A stretch of 6,668 nucleotides of DNA from Phycisphaerae bacterium (GTDB lineage Bacteria > Planctomycetota > Phycisphaerae > Phycisphaerales > SM1A02): assembly GCA_016873355.1 (NCBI GenBank), contig VGXK01000115.1, positions 1 to 6,668 of the forward strand, given 5' to 3'. Shown here in pieces: positions 1 to 5,565 of the stretch. A model generated the notes under the pieces. That model worked only from the letters and a program-made list of their open reading frames with translations, made no database searches and was not told where the DNA came from. How positions within the stretch are numbered: the stretch's first letter is position 1; the number at the start of each line of letters is the position of its first letter. Position numbers and translations under genes: made by a program.

Positions 1-1
1 G

Positions 2-958
2 AAGCCGCAGGGCGGCGTGAACGCGCCGTCGGGCGAGAGCGCGAGCGCGGCTCGCGCCGGCGCGGGCTCCGCTTCGAGCGGCACGCTGCCGAACGCCGCC
101 GGGAGCGCGGACGCGCCCGCGGCCGACGGCGGCGCAACGATCGACGTGGTCGAGGCCACGATCACGGAGAATCCCGACGGCTCGGTCGTCGTCACCGGAA
201 GCGAGCTCGTCGTGTCGACGCCGAAGCGCGACGAGGAAGCTCCCGCGACTCGCGCGTCGATCGAGTCGGCGGCGAATCGAGCGGAATTCGCGGATCTCGA
301 GTCGATCTGGGAGGCGGTCAAGCTCGAGCCGCTCGCCGATGCGGAACTCGGCGTGCTTCGCGAGCGATACGCGGAACTCGTCACGCGGCCGAACGTGGCC
401 GGCGACATCCGCCAGATGTCGAAGGCGCGCATGGAGCAGCTCGGAATCAAGCTTGCCGTGCAGGAACGGATGATGACGCTCGAGCGGCTTCGCGAGCAGC
501 GAGGACAGGATCTCGACCGCATCCGCGCGATCGCGATCGCGCTCGAGGCGCGGAGCGACTACGACGCGGTCGGCATTCTCAACGCGAGCACGGTCTTCGA
601 CGGCAAGCGCCTGCCGGCGCTCTACCGGCTCCAGGATCCCGCCGTCGGCCAGGTGATCGCGTACGTGGCGCCGAAGGAGGACTTCGAGCTCGCCACGATG
701 CTCGGCGTGCTCGTGGGCATGCGCGGCGACAAGCGCTACGACGAGGCGCTGCGCGTGAACGTGATCGAGCCGCGCACCGTGGACATTCTCACGCAGCGGC
801 GGGATCCGCAGGTGATCGATCCGAATGCGCCGACGGGCGCAACGCAGGGAACGGTCGGATCCGCGACGAGTTCGGGTTCGGTCTCGGATTCGAGCGCGAC
901 TCCCACGCCCGATTCGAGCACCGTTCGGTACGCGCCGGTGCCGCCGGACGCGCCGTGA
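2..958 (+). CDS. Unrecognised protein, C-terminal part (5' end cut by window)
   Basis: I do not recognise this protein. The frame is open to the left edge of the window. A GTG at 17 could start it, but no Shine-Dalgarno sequence precedes it and the residues on both sides are the same Ala/Gly/Ser-rich linker, so the real start is probably upstream. Counted from that GTG, residues 1-40 are low-complexity linker. Residues about 40-68 look like short beta strands (VVEATI, GSVVVTGSELVVS). Residues about 80-178 are charged, mostly helical and possibly coiled coil. Residues about 180-260 are a more globular stretch (GILNAST, LPALYRLQDP, GQVIAYVAP, LGVLVGMRGDKRYD). The last 50 residues are a Ser/Thr/Pro-rich tail. 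The mix of linkers and a small beta-rich domain would suit an envelope or exported protein, possibly with an SH3-like domain, but that is a guess. The gene ends 54 bp before a tRNA on the same strand. Confidence 0.75.
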   Translation, partial: KPQGGVNAPSGESASAARAGAGSASSGTLPNAAGSADAPAADGGATIDVVEATITENPDGSVVVTGSELVVSTPKRDEEAPATRASIESAANRAEFADLESIWEAVKLEPLADAELGVLRERYAELVTRPNVAGDIRQMSKARMEQLGIKLAVQERMMTLERLREQRGQDLDRIRAIAIALEARSDYDAVGILNASTVFDGKRLPALYRLQDPAVGQVIAYVAPKEDFELATMLGVLVGMRGDKRYDEALRVNVIEPRTVDILTQRRDPQVIDPNAPTGATQGTVGSATSSGSVSDSSATPTPDSSTVRYAPVPPDAP

Positions 959-970
959 CGCGCTCATCGC

Positions 971-999
971 TTTACTTTGCGGCGTCGGTGCGGTAGACC
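971..999 (+). promoter_or_regulatory. Candidate sigma-70 type promoter for tRNA-Ala
   Basis: TTTACT at 971-976 matches four of six bases of the -35 consensus. After a 17-bp spacer, TAGACC at 994-999 is a weak -10 (three of six). Transcription would begin about 6-8 bp before the mature tRNA 5' end. The box sits in a 54-bp gap that is locally richer in A/T than its surroundings. The position and spacing are good but the -10 is poor, so this is tentative. Confidence 0.35.
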
Positions 1000-1012
1000 C
1001 GTGCGAGTTCCT

Positions 1013-1085
1013 GGGGCGTTAGCTCAATTGGGAGAGCGCCGCCTTTGCAAGGCGGAGGTTACCGGTTCGATCCCGGTACGCTCCA
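1013..1085 (+). tRNA. tRNA-Ala (anticodon TGC)
   Basis: The full cloverleaf can be folded by eye. The acceptor stem pairs GGGGCGT (1013-1019) with ACGCTCC (1078-1084), with a G-U wobble at the third pair, which is the G3:U70 identity mark read by alanyl-tRNA synthetase. The D arm is GCTC/GAGC (1022-1025 and 1034-1037). The anticodon stem CCGCC/GGCGG (1039-1043 and 1051-1055) closes the loop TTTGCAA, with anticodon TGC at 1046-1048. The T arm is ACCGG/CCGGT around TTCGATC. The discriminator is A at 1085. The 3' CCA is not encoded (CTT follows), so it must be added by CCA nucleotidyltransferase. The gene stands alone here rather than in a 16S-23S spacer, a common home for this species. Its 3' part lies antisense to the end of rsmE. 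Confidence 0.97.
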
Positions 1086-1832
1086 CTTCAGCCGCTCGCC
1101 GCTGAACCACCGGGCCCGCACGATCGCCGCCACGCACGCGGTCTCGATGCGAAGAATGCAGGTGCCGAGCGACGCGAGCACCGCGCCGGCGGCGCCGCAC
1201 TCGGCGATCTCCCGATCGGTGAATCCGCCCTCCGGTCCCACGAGGATCGTCAGCGGCGAGTCGTCCACGAATCTCGACAACGGCTCGCTCTCCGGATGCG
1301 CGATCGCCACCACGCCGGATCCGCGTCCGACCCCGCTTCGCACGGCGTCGAGCGGCGTGCTCGGCGGGAGCAGCTGCGGACATGCGGGGCGCTTCGCCTG
1401 CTTGCACGACTCCATGAGAATTCGCTCCGCGCGATCGCGACGGATCGACGAGGTCGGCACGACGCTGCGCTCGCAGTCGAGCGGAAGGATGCCGTCGACG
1501 CCGAGCTGCCCGGCCATGTCGAGCAGCGTGGACCAGCGATCGCCCTTGGGCACGGCGGTGGCAAGCGTGACGAAGGGTCGCGGCGGCTCGCACTCGAGCT
1601 GCCGCTCCACCGTGACCGCCACCGAGCCGTCGTCGGCTCGCTCCGACCCGAGCCGCGAGACGGCCACGCGACCCGATCCGTCGCAGAGCACGATCTCGTC
1701 GCCCGGCGAGAGTCGACGCGAACCGGTGGCGTGCTTCGCCTCGTCGCGCGCCAGCCACGCCCGAGCGCCCGCCTGCGGAAGCGGCCGCATGTGGAACCAC
1801 GGCGCGCCCGGCGGCGGCGCGAGATGGCTCAT
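1059..1832 (-). CDS. rsmE: 16S rRNA (uracil-1498-N3)-methyltransferase RsmE
   Basis: This SPOUT-class enzyme uses SAM to methylate N3 of U1498 in 16S rRNA on the small subunit. The protein is 257 residues, normal for the family. An N-terminal PUA-like RNA-binding domain (about 1-80, with HATGSRRLSPGDEI near 34-47) precedes the knotted SAM-binding domain. KGDRW (96-100) and GVDGILPLDCERS (111-123) belong to the family pattern. The SAM knot carries LVGPEGGF (197-204) and LGTCILRIETA (222-232). The second motif is usually close to LGPRILRxETA, so Thr and Cys replace Pro and Arg here. The start at 1832 overlaps the rsmJ stop as ATGA, and GGAG lies 7 nt upstream, so the two genes are very probably one translationally coupled operon. 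The stop (TAA, 1061-1059) falls inside tRNA-Ala on the opposite strand, and the last nine or so codons are the complement of that tRNA. Confidence 0.93.
   Translation of the reverse strand: MSHLAPPPGAPWFHMRPLPQAGARAWLARDEAKHATGSRRLSPGDEIVLCDGSGRVAVSRLGSERADDGSVAVTVERQLECEPPRPFVTLATAVPKGDRWSTLLDMAGQLGVDGILPLDCERSVVPTSSIRRDRAERILMESCKQAKRPACPQLLPPSTPLDAVRSGVGRGSGVVAIAHPESEPLSRFVDDSPLTILVGPEGGFTDREIAECGAAGAVLASLGTCILRIETACVAAIVRARWFSGERLKWSVPGSNR
1087..1106 (+). terminator. Small hairpin directly after the tRNA (weak terminator or 3'-processing candidate)
   Basis: TTCAGC at 1087-1092 and GCTGAA at 1101-1106 form a perfect 6-bp stem with an 8-nt loop, starting two bases after the tRNA discriminator. 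No T-run follows, so it is not a classical intrinsic terminator. It lies inside the antisense rsmE coding sequence, so chance pairing in GC-rich coding DNA is a real alternative. Confidence 0.22.
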
Positions 1833-2500
1833 GATCGATCTCCGGCGCCGATCGGTCGATGGACATCGAAGCGGAGCAGCTTCGATTCGAGCGCGAACTC
1901 GCGGTCGGGCCCAAGCGGCGGCGCGTGCTGCGGGCGCTTCACGACCACGCGCTTCCGCGCGGCGCGGCGCGACATCTCGAGCAGCTCCCCCGCGTCCGCG
2001 TCGTCGCCGGCGATCGACGCGAGGAACTGCATCTCCTTGGGCGCGAGCGCGCTCTCGCGCCGCTTCGGCGGGAACATGGGGTCAAGATAGATCGCGTCGG
2101 GGCGATCGTGCTCGCCGAGCGACGCAAGGAATCTGCGCGAATCCCCTTCGACGAGGCGCATGCGCGCGGCGGCCGCGGCGTCGATCGCCGCGGCTCGTTC
2201 GAGCGCATCCGCGAGCAGCGCCGCGACCACGGGCACGCGCTCGAGCACGGTCACGGAGCGACCCGCGAGCGCCATCCGCCACGCGTCGACGCCGAGTCCG
2301 CCCGTCGCGTCGATCACGGAATTCGAGTCGCCGAGCGCGCGCACGAGCGCCGATCCGCCGCGACGCGACGCGGGCTTCGGCCAGTTCGCCCAGACGCCGC
2401 GACCGGGCGGATGCTCGGGCGCCCTCGCCTCGAGATGGCCGTCGTGCCGCGAGAGCACGACCTCGCCGGGAGCGGGCGGTCGGTAGCGCATCGCGTGCAT
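1829..2500 (-). CDS. rsmJ: 16S rRNA (guanine-1516-N2)-methyltransferase RsmJ
   Basis: This class I (Rossmann-fold) SAM-dependent methyltransferase is assigned to m2G1516 in helix 45 region of 16S rRNA by similarity to E. coli RsmJ (YhiQ). The protein is 223 residues, slightly shorter than the approximately 250 of E. coli. SAM-binding motif I is VIDATGGLGVDAW (62-74). The acidic residue ending beta-2 is in VLERVPVVAALL (85-96). The catalytic-type motif is YLDPMFP (138-144), followed by the KEMQFL stretch (155-160). The RsmJ-typical KRVVVKRPQHAPPL segment is at 183-196. The DPMFP plus KEM plus VVVKRP combination is what separates RsmJ from generic methyltransferases. The start at 2500 gives MHAMRY; Met4 at 2491 is an alternative. 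Only a weak GAGA precedes 2500. It is first in an operon with rsmE and diverges from cystathionine beta-synthase across 17 bp. Confidence 0.88.
   Translation of the reverse strand: MHAMRYRPPAPGEVVLSRHDGHLEARAPEHPPGRGVWANWPKPASRRGGSALVRALGDSNSVIDATGGLGVDAWRMALAGRSVTVLERVPVVAALLADALERAAAIDAAAAARMRLVEGDSRRFLASLGEHDRPDAIYLDPMFPPKRRESALAPKEMQFLASIAGDDADAGELLEMSRRAARKRVVVKRPQHAPPLGPDREFALESKLLRFDVHRPIGAGDRS
1840..1843 (-). promoter_or_regulatory. Ribosome binding site of rsmE, inside the end of rsmJ
   Basis: GGAG on the minus strand, 7 nt before the rsmE ATG, lies within the last codons of rsmJ. It supports the 1832 start and termination-reinitiation coupling at the ATGA overlap (1829-1832). It is one of only two convincing Shine-Dalgarno sequences in the window. 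Confidence 0.6.
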
Positions 2501-2504
2501 TCTC

Positions 2505-2510
2505 TACACT
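2505..2510 (+). promoter_or_regulatory. Candidate -10 box of cystathionine beta-synthase (leaderless or near-leaderless start)
   Basis: TACACT, four of six bases of TATAAT with the key TAnnnT pattern, ends 7 bp before the ATG at 2518. Transcription would therefore start at or next to the start codon, giving a leaderless message. No Shine-Dalgarno sequence is present, which agrees. No recognisable -35 lies 16-18 bp upstream, where the sequence is rsmJ coding DNA. Similar boxes can occur by chance. Confidence 0.35.
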
Positions 2511-2517
2511 GCGACGC

Positions 2518-4011
2518 ATGCCCGCATCCACCGGCCGTGGTCGAGACGCGACGGGTCCGCAGAGTGCCGGCGTCGGCGGCGCCCGATCGGACGGCGGCGC
2601 CCAGTCGGGCGCGACGGCCGCTCACGCGCCGCCGATCGCCCCCGTCTACGGCAACGTGCTCGAGATGATCGGCAACACGCCGATGCTCGAGCTCAAGCGC
2701 ATGGATGCGGGACCGTGCCGCCTCTTCGTGAAGCTCGAGAACCAGAACCCGGGCAATTCGATCAAGGATCGCATCGCGCTCACGATGATCGCGGCCGCGG
2801 AGAAGAGCGGTCGATTGAAGCCCGGCGGCACGATCGTCGAGGCGACCGCCGGCAACACGGGACTCGCGCTTGCGCTCGTCGCGGGACAGAAGGGCTACCG
2901 GCTCATCGTGGTCGTGCCCGACAAGATGAGCGACGAGAAGATCAGCCACTTGCGCGCGATGGGCGCCGAAGTGGTGCTCACGCGTTCCGACGTGCAGAAG
3001 GGCCACCCCGAGTACTACCAGGACGTCGCGGAGCGAATCTCGCGCGAGCGCACGAACTGCTTCTACGTGAACCAGTTCGGCAACGAGGCGAATCCGGAAG
3101 CGCACTTCACGACCACCGGCCCCGAGATCTGGCAGCAGATGGAGGGCAAGGTCGATGCGTTCGTGGCCGGCGTCGGAAGCGGCGGCACCGTGGCGGGCGT
3201 CGGCAGGTTCCTCAAGGAGCGCAATCCCAGGTGCGAGATCGTGCTTGCGGATCCCGTCGGCTCGATTCTCGCGCCGCTCGTGAACGACGGGAGGACGATC
3301 GAGCCGGGAAGCTGGCTCGTCGAAGGCATCGGCGAGGATTTCGTGCCCAGCATTCTCGATCTCGAGATTGTCGACACCGCGTACGCCATTCCCGATTCGG
3401 AGGCCTTCCACACCGCGCGCGAGCTGCTGCGCCGCGAGGGGATTCTCGCCGGTTCGAGCGTCGGCACGCTGCTCGGCGCGGCGCTGCGCTACTGCCGCGA
3501 GCAGAAGTCGCCGAAGCGCGTGGTGAGCCTCATCTGCGATTCCGGCGCCAAGTACCTGAGCAAGATGTTCAACGACTTCTGGATGATCGACAACGGATTC
3601 ATCGATCGTCCGAAGCATGGAGATCTGCGCGACCTCATCGCGCGGCGGCACCTCGAAGGCGAGGATTTCACGGTGAATCCCGAGACGCCGGTGCTCCAGG
3701 TCATCAAGCGCATGCACCTCTACGGCGTGAGCCAGATGGCGGTGGTCGACGAGCACGACAAGGTCGTCGGCATCATCGACGAGAGCGACGTGCTGCTCGC
3801 CCTCACGCACGACGCCAAGAGCAACACACGCCGCCATGTCCGCGAATTCATGACGAGCAGGCTCGAGACGGTGCGCCCGGATCTGTCGGTCGATTCGCTT
3901 CTGCCGATCTTCCGCGCCGACCGCGTGGCGATCGTGGCCGACGACAAGCACTTCTACGGCATCATCACGCGGATCGATCTCATCAACTACTGGCGGCGGC
4001 AGCTGCTCTGA
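2518..4011 (+). CDS. cbs: Cystathionine beta-synthase with C-terminal CBS-domain pair
   Basis: A PLP fold-type II cytosolic enzyme that condenses homocysteine with serine (or an activated serine) to cystathionine, the first step of reverse transsulfuration. The protein is 497 residues. Residues 1-44 are a Gly/Ala/Ser-rich disordered extension; homology begins at NVLEMIGNTPMLEL, so Met50 (ATG 2665) is an alternative start. The Schiff-base lysine is K83 in NSIKDR. The substrate/PLP loop is TAGNTG (110-115), the phosphate loop GSGGT (220-224), and S342 in CDSGAKYL sits where the PLP pyridine nitrogen is bound. ADPVGSI and VEGIGEDFVP are typical of true beta-synthases rather than O-acetylserine sulfhydrylases. 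Residues about 384-437 and 444-497 are two CBS domains, the module by which SAM activates the human enzyme. No N-terminal heme-binding region is seen. The motif commonly read TSGNTG has Ala for Ser. A cysteine synthase activity cannot be excluded from sequence alone. Confidence 0.9.
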   Translation: MPASTGRGRDATGPQSAGVGGARSDGGAQSGATAAHAPPIAPVYGNVLEMIGNTPMLELKRMDAGPCRLFVKLENQNPGNSIKDRIALTMIAAAEKSGRLKPGGTIVEATAGNTGLALALVAGQKGYRLIVVVPDKMSDEKISHLRAMGAEVVLTRSDVQKGHPEYYQDVAERISRERTNCFYVNQFGNEANPEAHFTTTGPEIWQQMEGKVDAFVAGVGSGGTVAGVGRFLKERNPRCEIVLADPVGSILAPLVNDGRTIEPGSWLVEGIGEDFVPSILDLEIVDTAYAIPDSEAFHTARELLRREGILAGSSVGTLLGAALRYCREQKSPKRVVSLICDSGAKYLSKMFNDFWMIDNGFIDRPKHGDLRDLIARRHLEGEDFTVNPETPVLQVIKRMHLYGVSQMAVVDEHDKVVGIIDESDVLLALTHDAKSNTRRHVREFMTSRLETVRPDLSVDSLLPIFRADRVAIVADDKHFYGIITRIDLINYWRRQLL

Positions 4012-4017
4012 TCGGTG

Positions 4018-4038
4018 CCGGCGCGCGACGCGCGCCGG
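4018..4038 (+). terminator. Perfect 9-bp hairpin between cbs and the downstream methyltransferase gene
   Basis: CCGGCGCGC (4018-4026) and GCGCGCCGG (4030-4038) pair perfectly around a 3-nt GAC loop, seven bases after the cbs stop. All nine pairs are G-C, so the stem is very stable. No T-run follows (ACAAGCGACG), so it is either a T-less terminator or attenuator, or an intercistronic stem that protects the cbs message. The next start codon is only 10 bp past the stem. Confidence 0.5.
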
Positions 4039-4048
4039 ACAAGCGACG

Positions 4049-4732
4049 ATGCTCGAGTCGAACGCGCTCAACTCGGTGCGAAGCGGATACGACCGCTGGG
4101 CGGCCGTCTACGACCATGATCTGAATCCGCTCGTGGCCCTCGAGGGTCCGCTCGTTCGCGCGGCGGTCGGCGATGCGCGCGGTCTTTCGGCGCTCGATCT
4201 CGGGTGCGGAACGGGCCGACATGCGCTCTGGCTCGCGGAGTCGGGTGCGCGCGTCACCGCGGTCGACTTCTCGCCGGGAATGCTGGAGCAGGCGCGGCGC
4301 AAGCCCGGCGCCCACGCCGTCGAGTTCGTGGTGCATGATCTGCACCGCAGGCTTCCGTTCGCCGATGGCGCGTTCGACCTGGTCGTCAGCGGACTCGTGC
4401 TCGAGCACCTTCGCAGCCTGGCCGAATTCTTCGGCGAGGCGGCACGAGTCACGCGGCGCGGTGGCCGCGCCGTCGTCTCCGGCATGCATCCGGCCATGTT
4501 CCTCAAGGGCTCGCAGGCTCGCTTCACGGACCCGCAGACGGGCGAACTGGTGCAGCCCGGCAGCGTGGAGCACTCGCTGGACGATGTCGTGTCGGCGGCG
4601 ACGCGCGCGGGATTCCGCATGGCCGGCTCCGGCGAGTTCGCGCCGGACGCCGAGTTCGCCGCGCGCTTCCCTCGCGCGGCGAAGCACGTCGGCTGGCCGA
4701 TGCTCATGCTCGTGCAGCTCGATCGCCCGTGA
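4049..4732 (+). CDS. Class I SAM-dependent methyltransferase (Methyltransf_11 type), substrate unknown
   Basis: A 227-residue soluble Rossmann-fold methyltransferase of the UbiE/BioC-like superfamily. After YDRWAAVYD (14-22), typical of the N-terminal cap of this group, comes motif I LDLGCGTGRHA (49-59). The acidic D73 in TAVDFSPGM would bind the SAM ribose. DLHRRLPFADGAFDLVVSGLVLEHL (split by the loop at 97-121) is motif II plus post-motif, and GGRAVVSGMHP (138-148) is motif III. The C-terminal part (FLKGSQARFTDP, and AAKHVGWPMLMLVQL) resembles a recurring uncharacterised bacterial subgroup rather than a named enzyme. The family acts on small molecules or lipids, but the substrate cannot be told here. 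The gene starts 37 bp after cbs on the same strand and is probably co-transcribed, subject to the intervening hairpin. The ATG has no Shine-Dalgarno sequence. BioC or a quinone methyltransferase is possible, but no biotin or quinone genes are nearby. Confidence 0.88.
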   Translation: MLESNALNSVRSGYDRWAAVYDHDLNPLVALEGPLVRAAVGDARGLSALDLGCGTGRHALWLAESGARVTAVDFSPGMLEQARRKPGAHAVEFVVHDLHRRLPFADGAFDLVVSGLVLEHLRSLAEFFGEAARVTRRGGRAVVSGMHPAMFLKGSQARFTDPQTGELVQPGSVEHSLDDVVSAATRAGFRMAGSGEFAPDAEFAARFPRAAKHVGWPMLMLVQLDRP

Positions 4733-4738
4733 ACGGGC
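4725..4738. other. Short hairpin spanning the stop codon at a convergent gene junction
   Basis: GCCCG (4725-4729) pairs with CGGGC (4734-4738) around a TGAA loop that contains the stop codon of the plus-strand methyltransferase. A second, longer stem, GCGGCGAC/GTCGCCGC (4770-4777 and 4784-4791, loop TCCCCC), lies inside the 3' end of the convergent gene. Neither has a T-run. Together they could act as a weak bidirectional terminator in this 20-bp convergent gap, but GC-rich DNA makes such stems by chance. Confidence 0.25.
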
Positions 4739-4752
4739 CGCGGCGCACGCGC

Positions 4753-5559
4753 TCACCTCGGCGCTTCACGCGGCGACTCCCCCGTCGCCGCCGACTCGCA
4801 CTTTCGAGCGACGACATGGAAGCCGTAGCAGAGCGTCTCGGATGAGTTCGTGTCGCGCCGGCTGAGGCGCTTCAGCGTGCGCAGGAGCAGCGCCATGCTC
4901 AGGAGGGCGAACGGTCCGGGGCGGCTCTTCGAGTACCGGGAGGCGATCGACGGAATCCGGTACATCTCCTGGGCGAGGAACTCGAAGTAGTTGCCGTTCG
5001 GCGTCAACTCGTCGATGCGCAGTCCGTGCTCCTTCATGTGGTGCTCGTACCAGTAGCGGCTGAACCCCGTGCAGAAGTGATACGGCGCGAAGTGCGTGAG
5101 CGAGCAGAAGGGCGCCGTCACGATCAGGCGGCCGCCCGGTCGAAGCAGCCGCGCAAACTCCCTGATCGCCAGTTCCGGGTGCGGCACGTGCTCGAGCACC
5201 TCCACGCACATGATCGCGTCGAAGGACGCGTCGGCTTCCGGGATCGACGCGATGTCGCAGACGAGGTCGAGCGCGCCGTAGTCGAAGTCGCCCGTCTGAA
5301 GTCCGGCGTTGTCGCCCGATCCGTCGTACTCGCCGAAGTCCTGCGAGACGTAGTTCAGGTGCGCGCAGAAGCGGCGGTAGCGCTGCGTGCCGGCGCCGGC
5401 GTCCAGGATCCGGCTGCCCGCGGGAACGGCCGCGAGCGTCGCTTCCAGCCAGCGCTCGCGCGAGCGCTCGTTCGAAATGCCGACATCCGGTCGAAGCGCG
5501 AGCAGCAGTTTCTTGAATCGCACGAGTTCGACGAGCGTACCGCGGGGCCGAGTTCGCAC
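4753..5559 (-). CDS. Class I SAM-dependent methyltransferase, possibly glycan-related, substrate unknown
   Basis: From the GTG at 5559 the protein is 268 residues. SAM motif I is RILDAGAGTQRYR (about 50-62). NYVSQDFGEYDG (69-80) carries the motif II acidic position. SFDAIMCVEVLEHVPHPE (112-129) and LLRPGGRLIVTAPF (138-151) complete a Methyltransf_11 core. The following segment, rich in His, Phe and Tyr (THFAPYHF, SRYWYEHHMKEHG), is typical of family members I associate with polysaccharide or lipid-glycan gene clusters, although no glycan gene is present here. A basic N-terminus (RFKKLLLALRP) precedes the domain. The GTG at 5559 has GGAG four bases upstream. The GTG at 5523 has no such site but would give a start closer to usual family length. 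An ATG at 5631 would overlap the divergent gene by 55 bp and is less likely. The stop converges on the plus-strand methyltransferase across 20 bp. Confidence 0.82.
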   Translation of the reverse strand: MRTRPRGTLVELVRFKKLLLALRPDVGISNERSRERWLEATLAAVPAGSRILDAGAGTQRYRRFCAHLNYVSQDFGEYDGSGDNAGLQTGDFDYGALDLVCDIASIPEADASFDAIMCVEVLEHVPHPELAIREFARLLRPGGRLIVTAPFCSLTHFAPYHFCTGFSRYWYEHHMKEHGLRIDELTPNGNYFEFLAQEMYRIPSIASRYSKSRPGPFALLSMALLLRTLKRLSRRDTNSSETLCYGFHVVARKCESAATGESPREAPR

Positions 5560-5565
5560 TACGCT
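5560..5565 (+). promoter_or_regulatory. Candidate -10 box of the cystathionine gamma-lyase/synthase gene
   Basis: TACGCT, which keeps the TAnnnT pattern, ends 11 bp before the ATG at 5577. The predicted transcript would have a leader of only about five bases and there is no Shine-Dalgarno sequence. No clear -35 is seen in the overlapping coding sequence upstream. It resembles the TACACT box before cystathionine beta-synthase. Confidence 0.28.

Noticed and set aside
17..19. GTG at 17 as the true start of the first gene.
   Set aside because: The frame is open to the window edge, no ribosome binding site precedes it, and the linker-like composition runs through it. It remains possible but is not preferred.
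1024..1914. A 296-residue minus-strand open frame ending across the tRNA.
   Set aside because: It lies in another frame of the rsmE/rsmJ region, is Arg/Ala-rich, and its C-terminal peptide is simply the tRNA complement, a common spurious translation.
1045..2517. A long plus-strand open frame that continues into cystathionine beta-synthase and would make a protein of nearly 990 residues.
   Set aside because: The upstream part is arginine/serine-rich shadow coding antisense to rsmE and rsmJ and begins inside the tRNA. Homology to CBS starts only after 2518, so the real gene starts there.
2314..4071. A 585-residue minus-strand open frame opposite cystathionine beta-synthase.
   Set aside because: It is rich in His, Arg, Asp and Val with no family motif, as expected for the antisense of GC-rich coding DNA, and it overlaps a clearly real gene.
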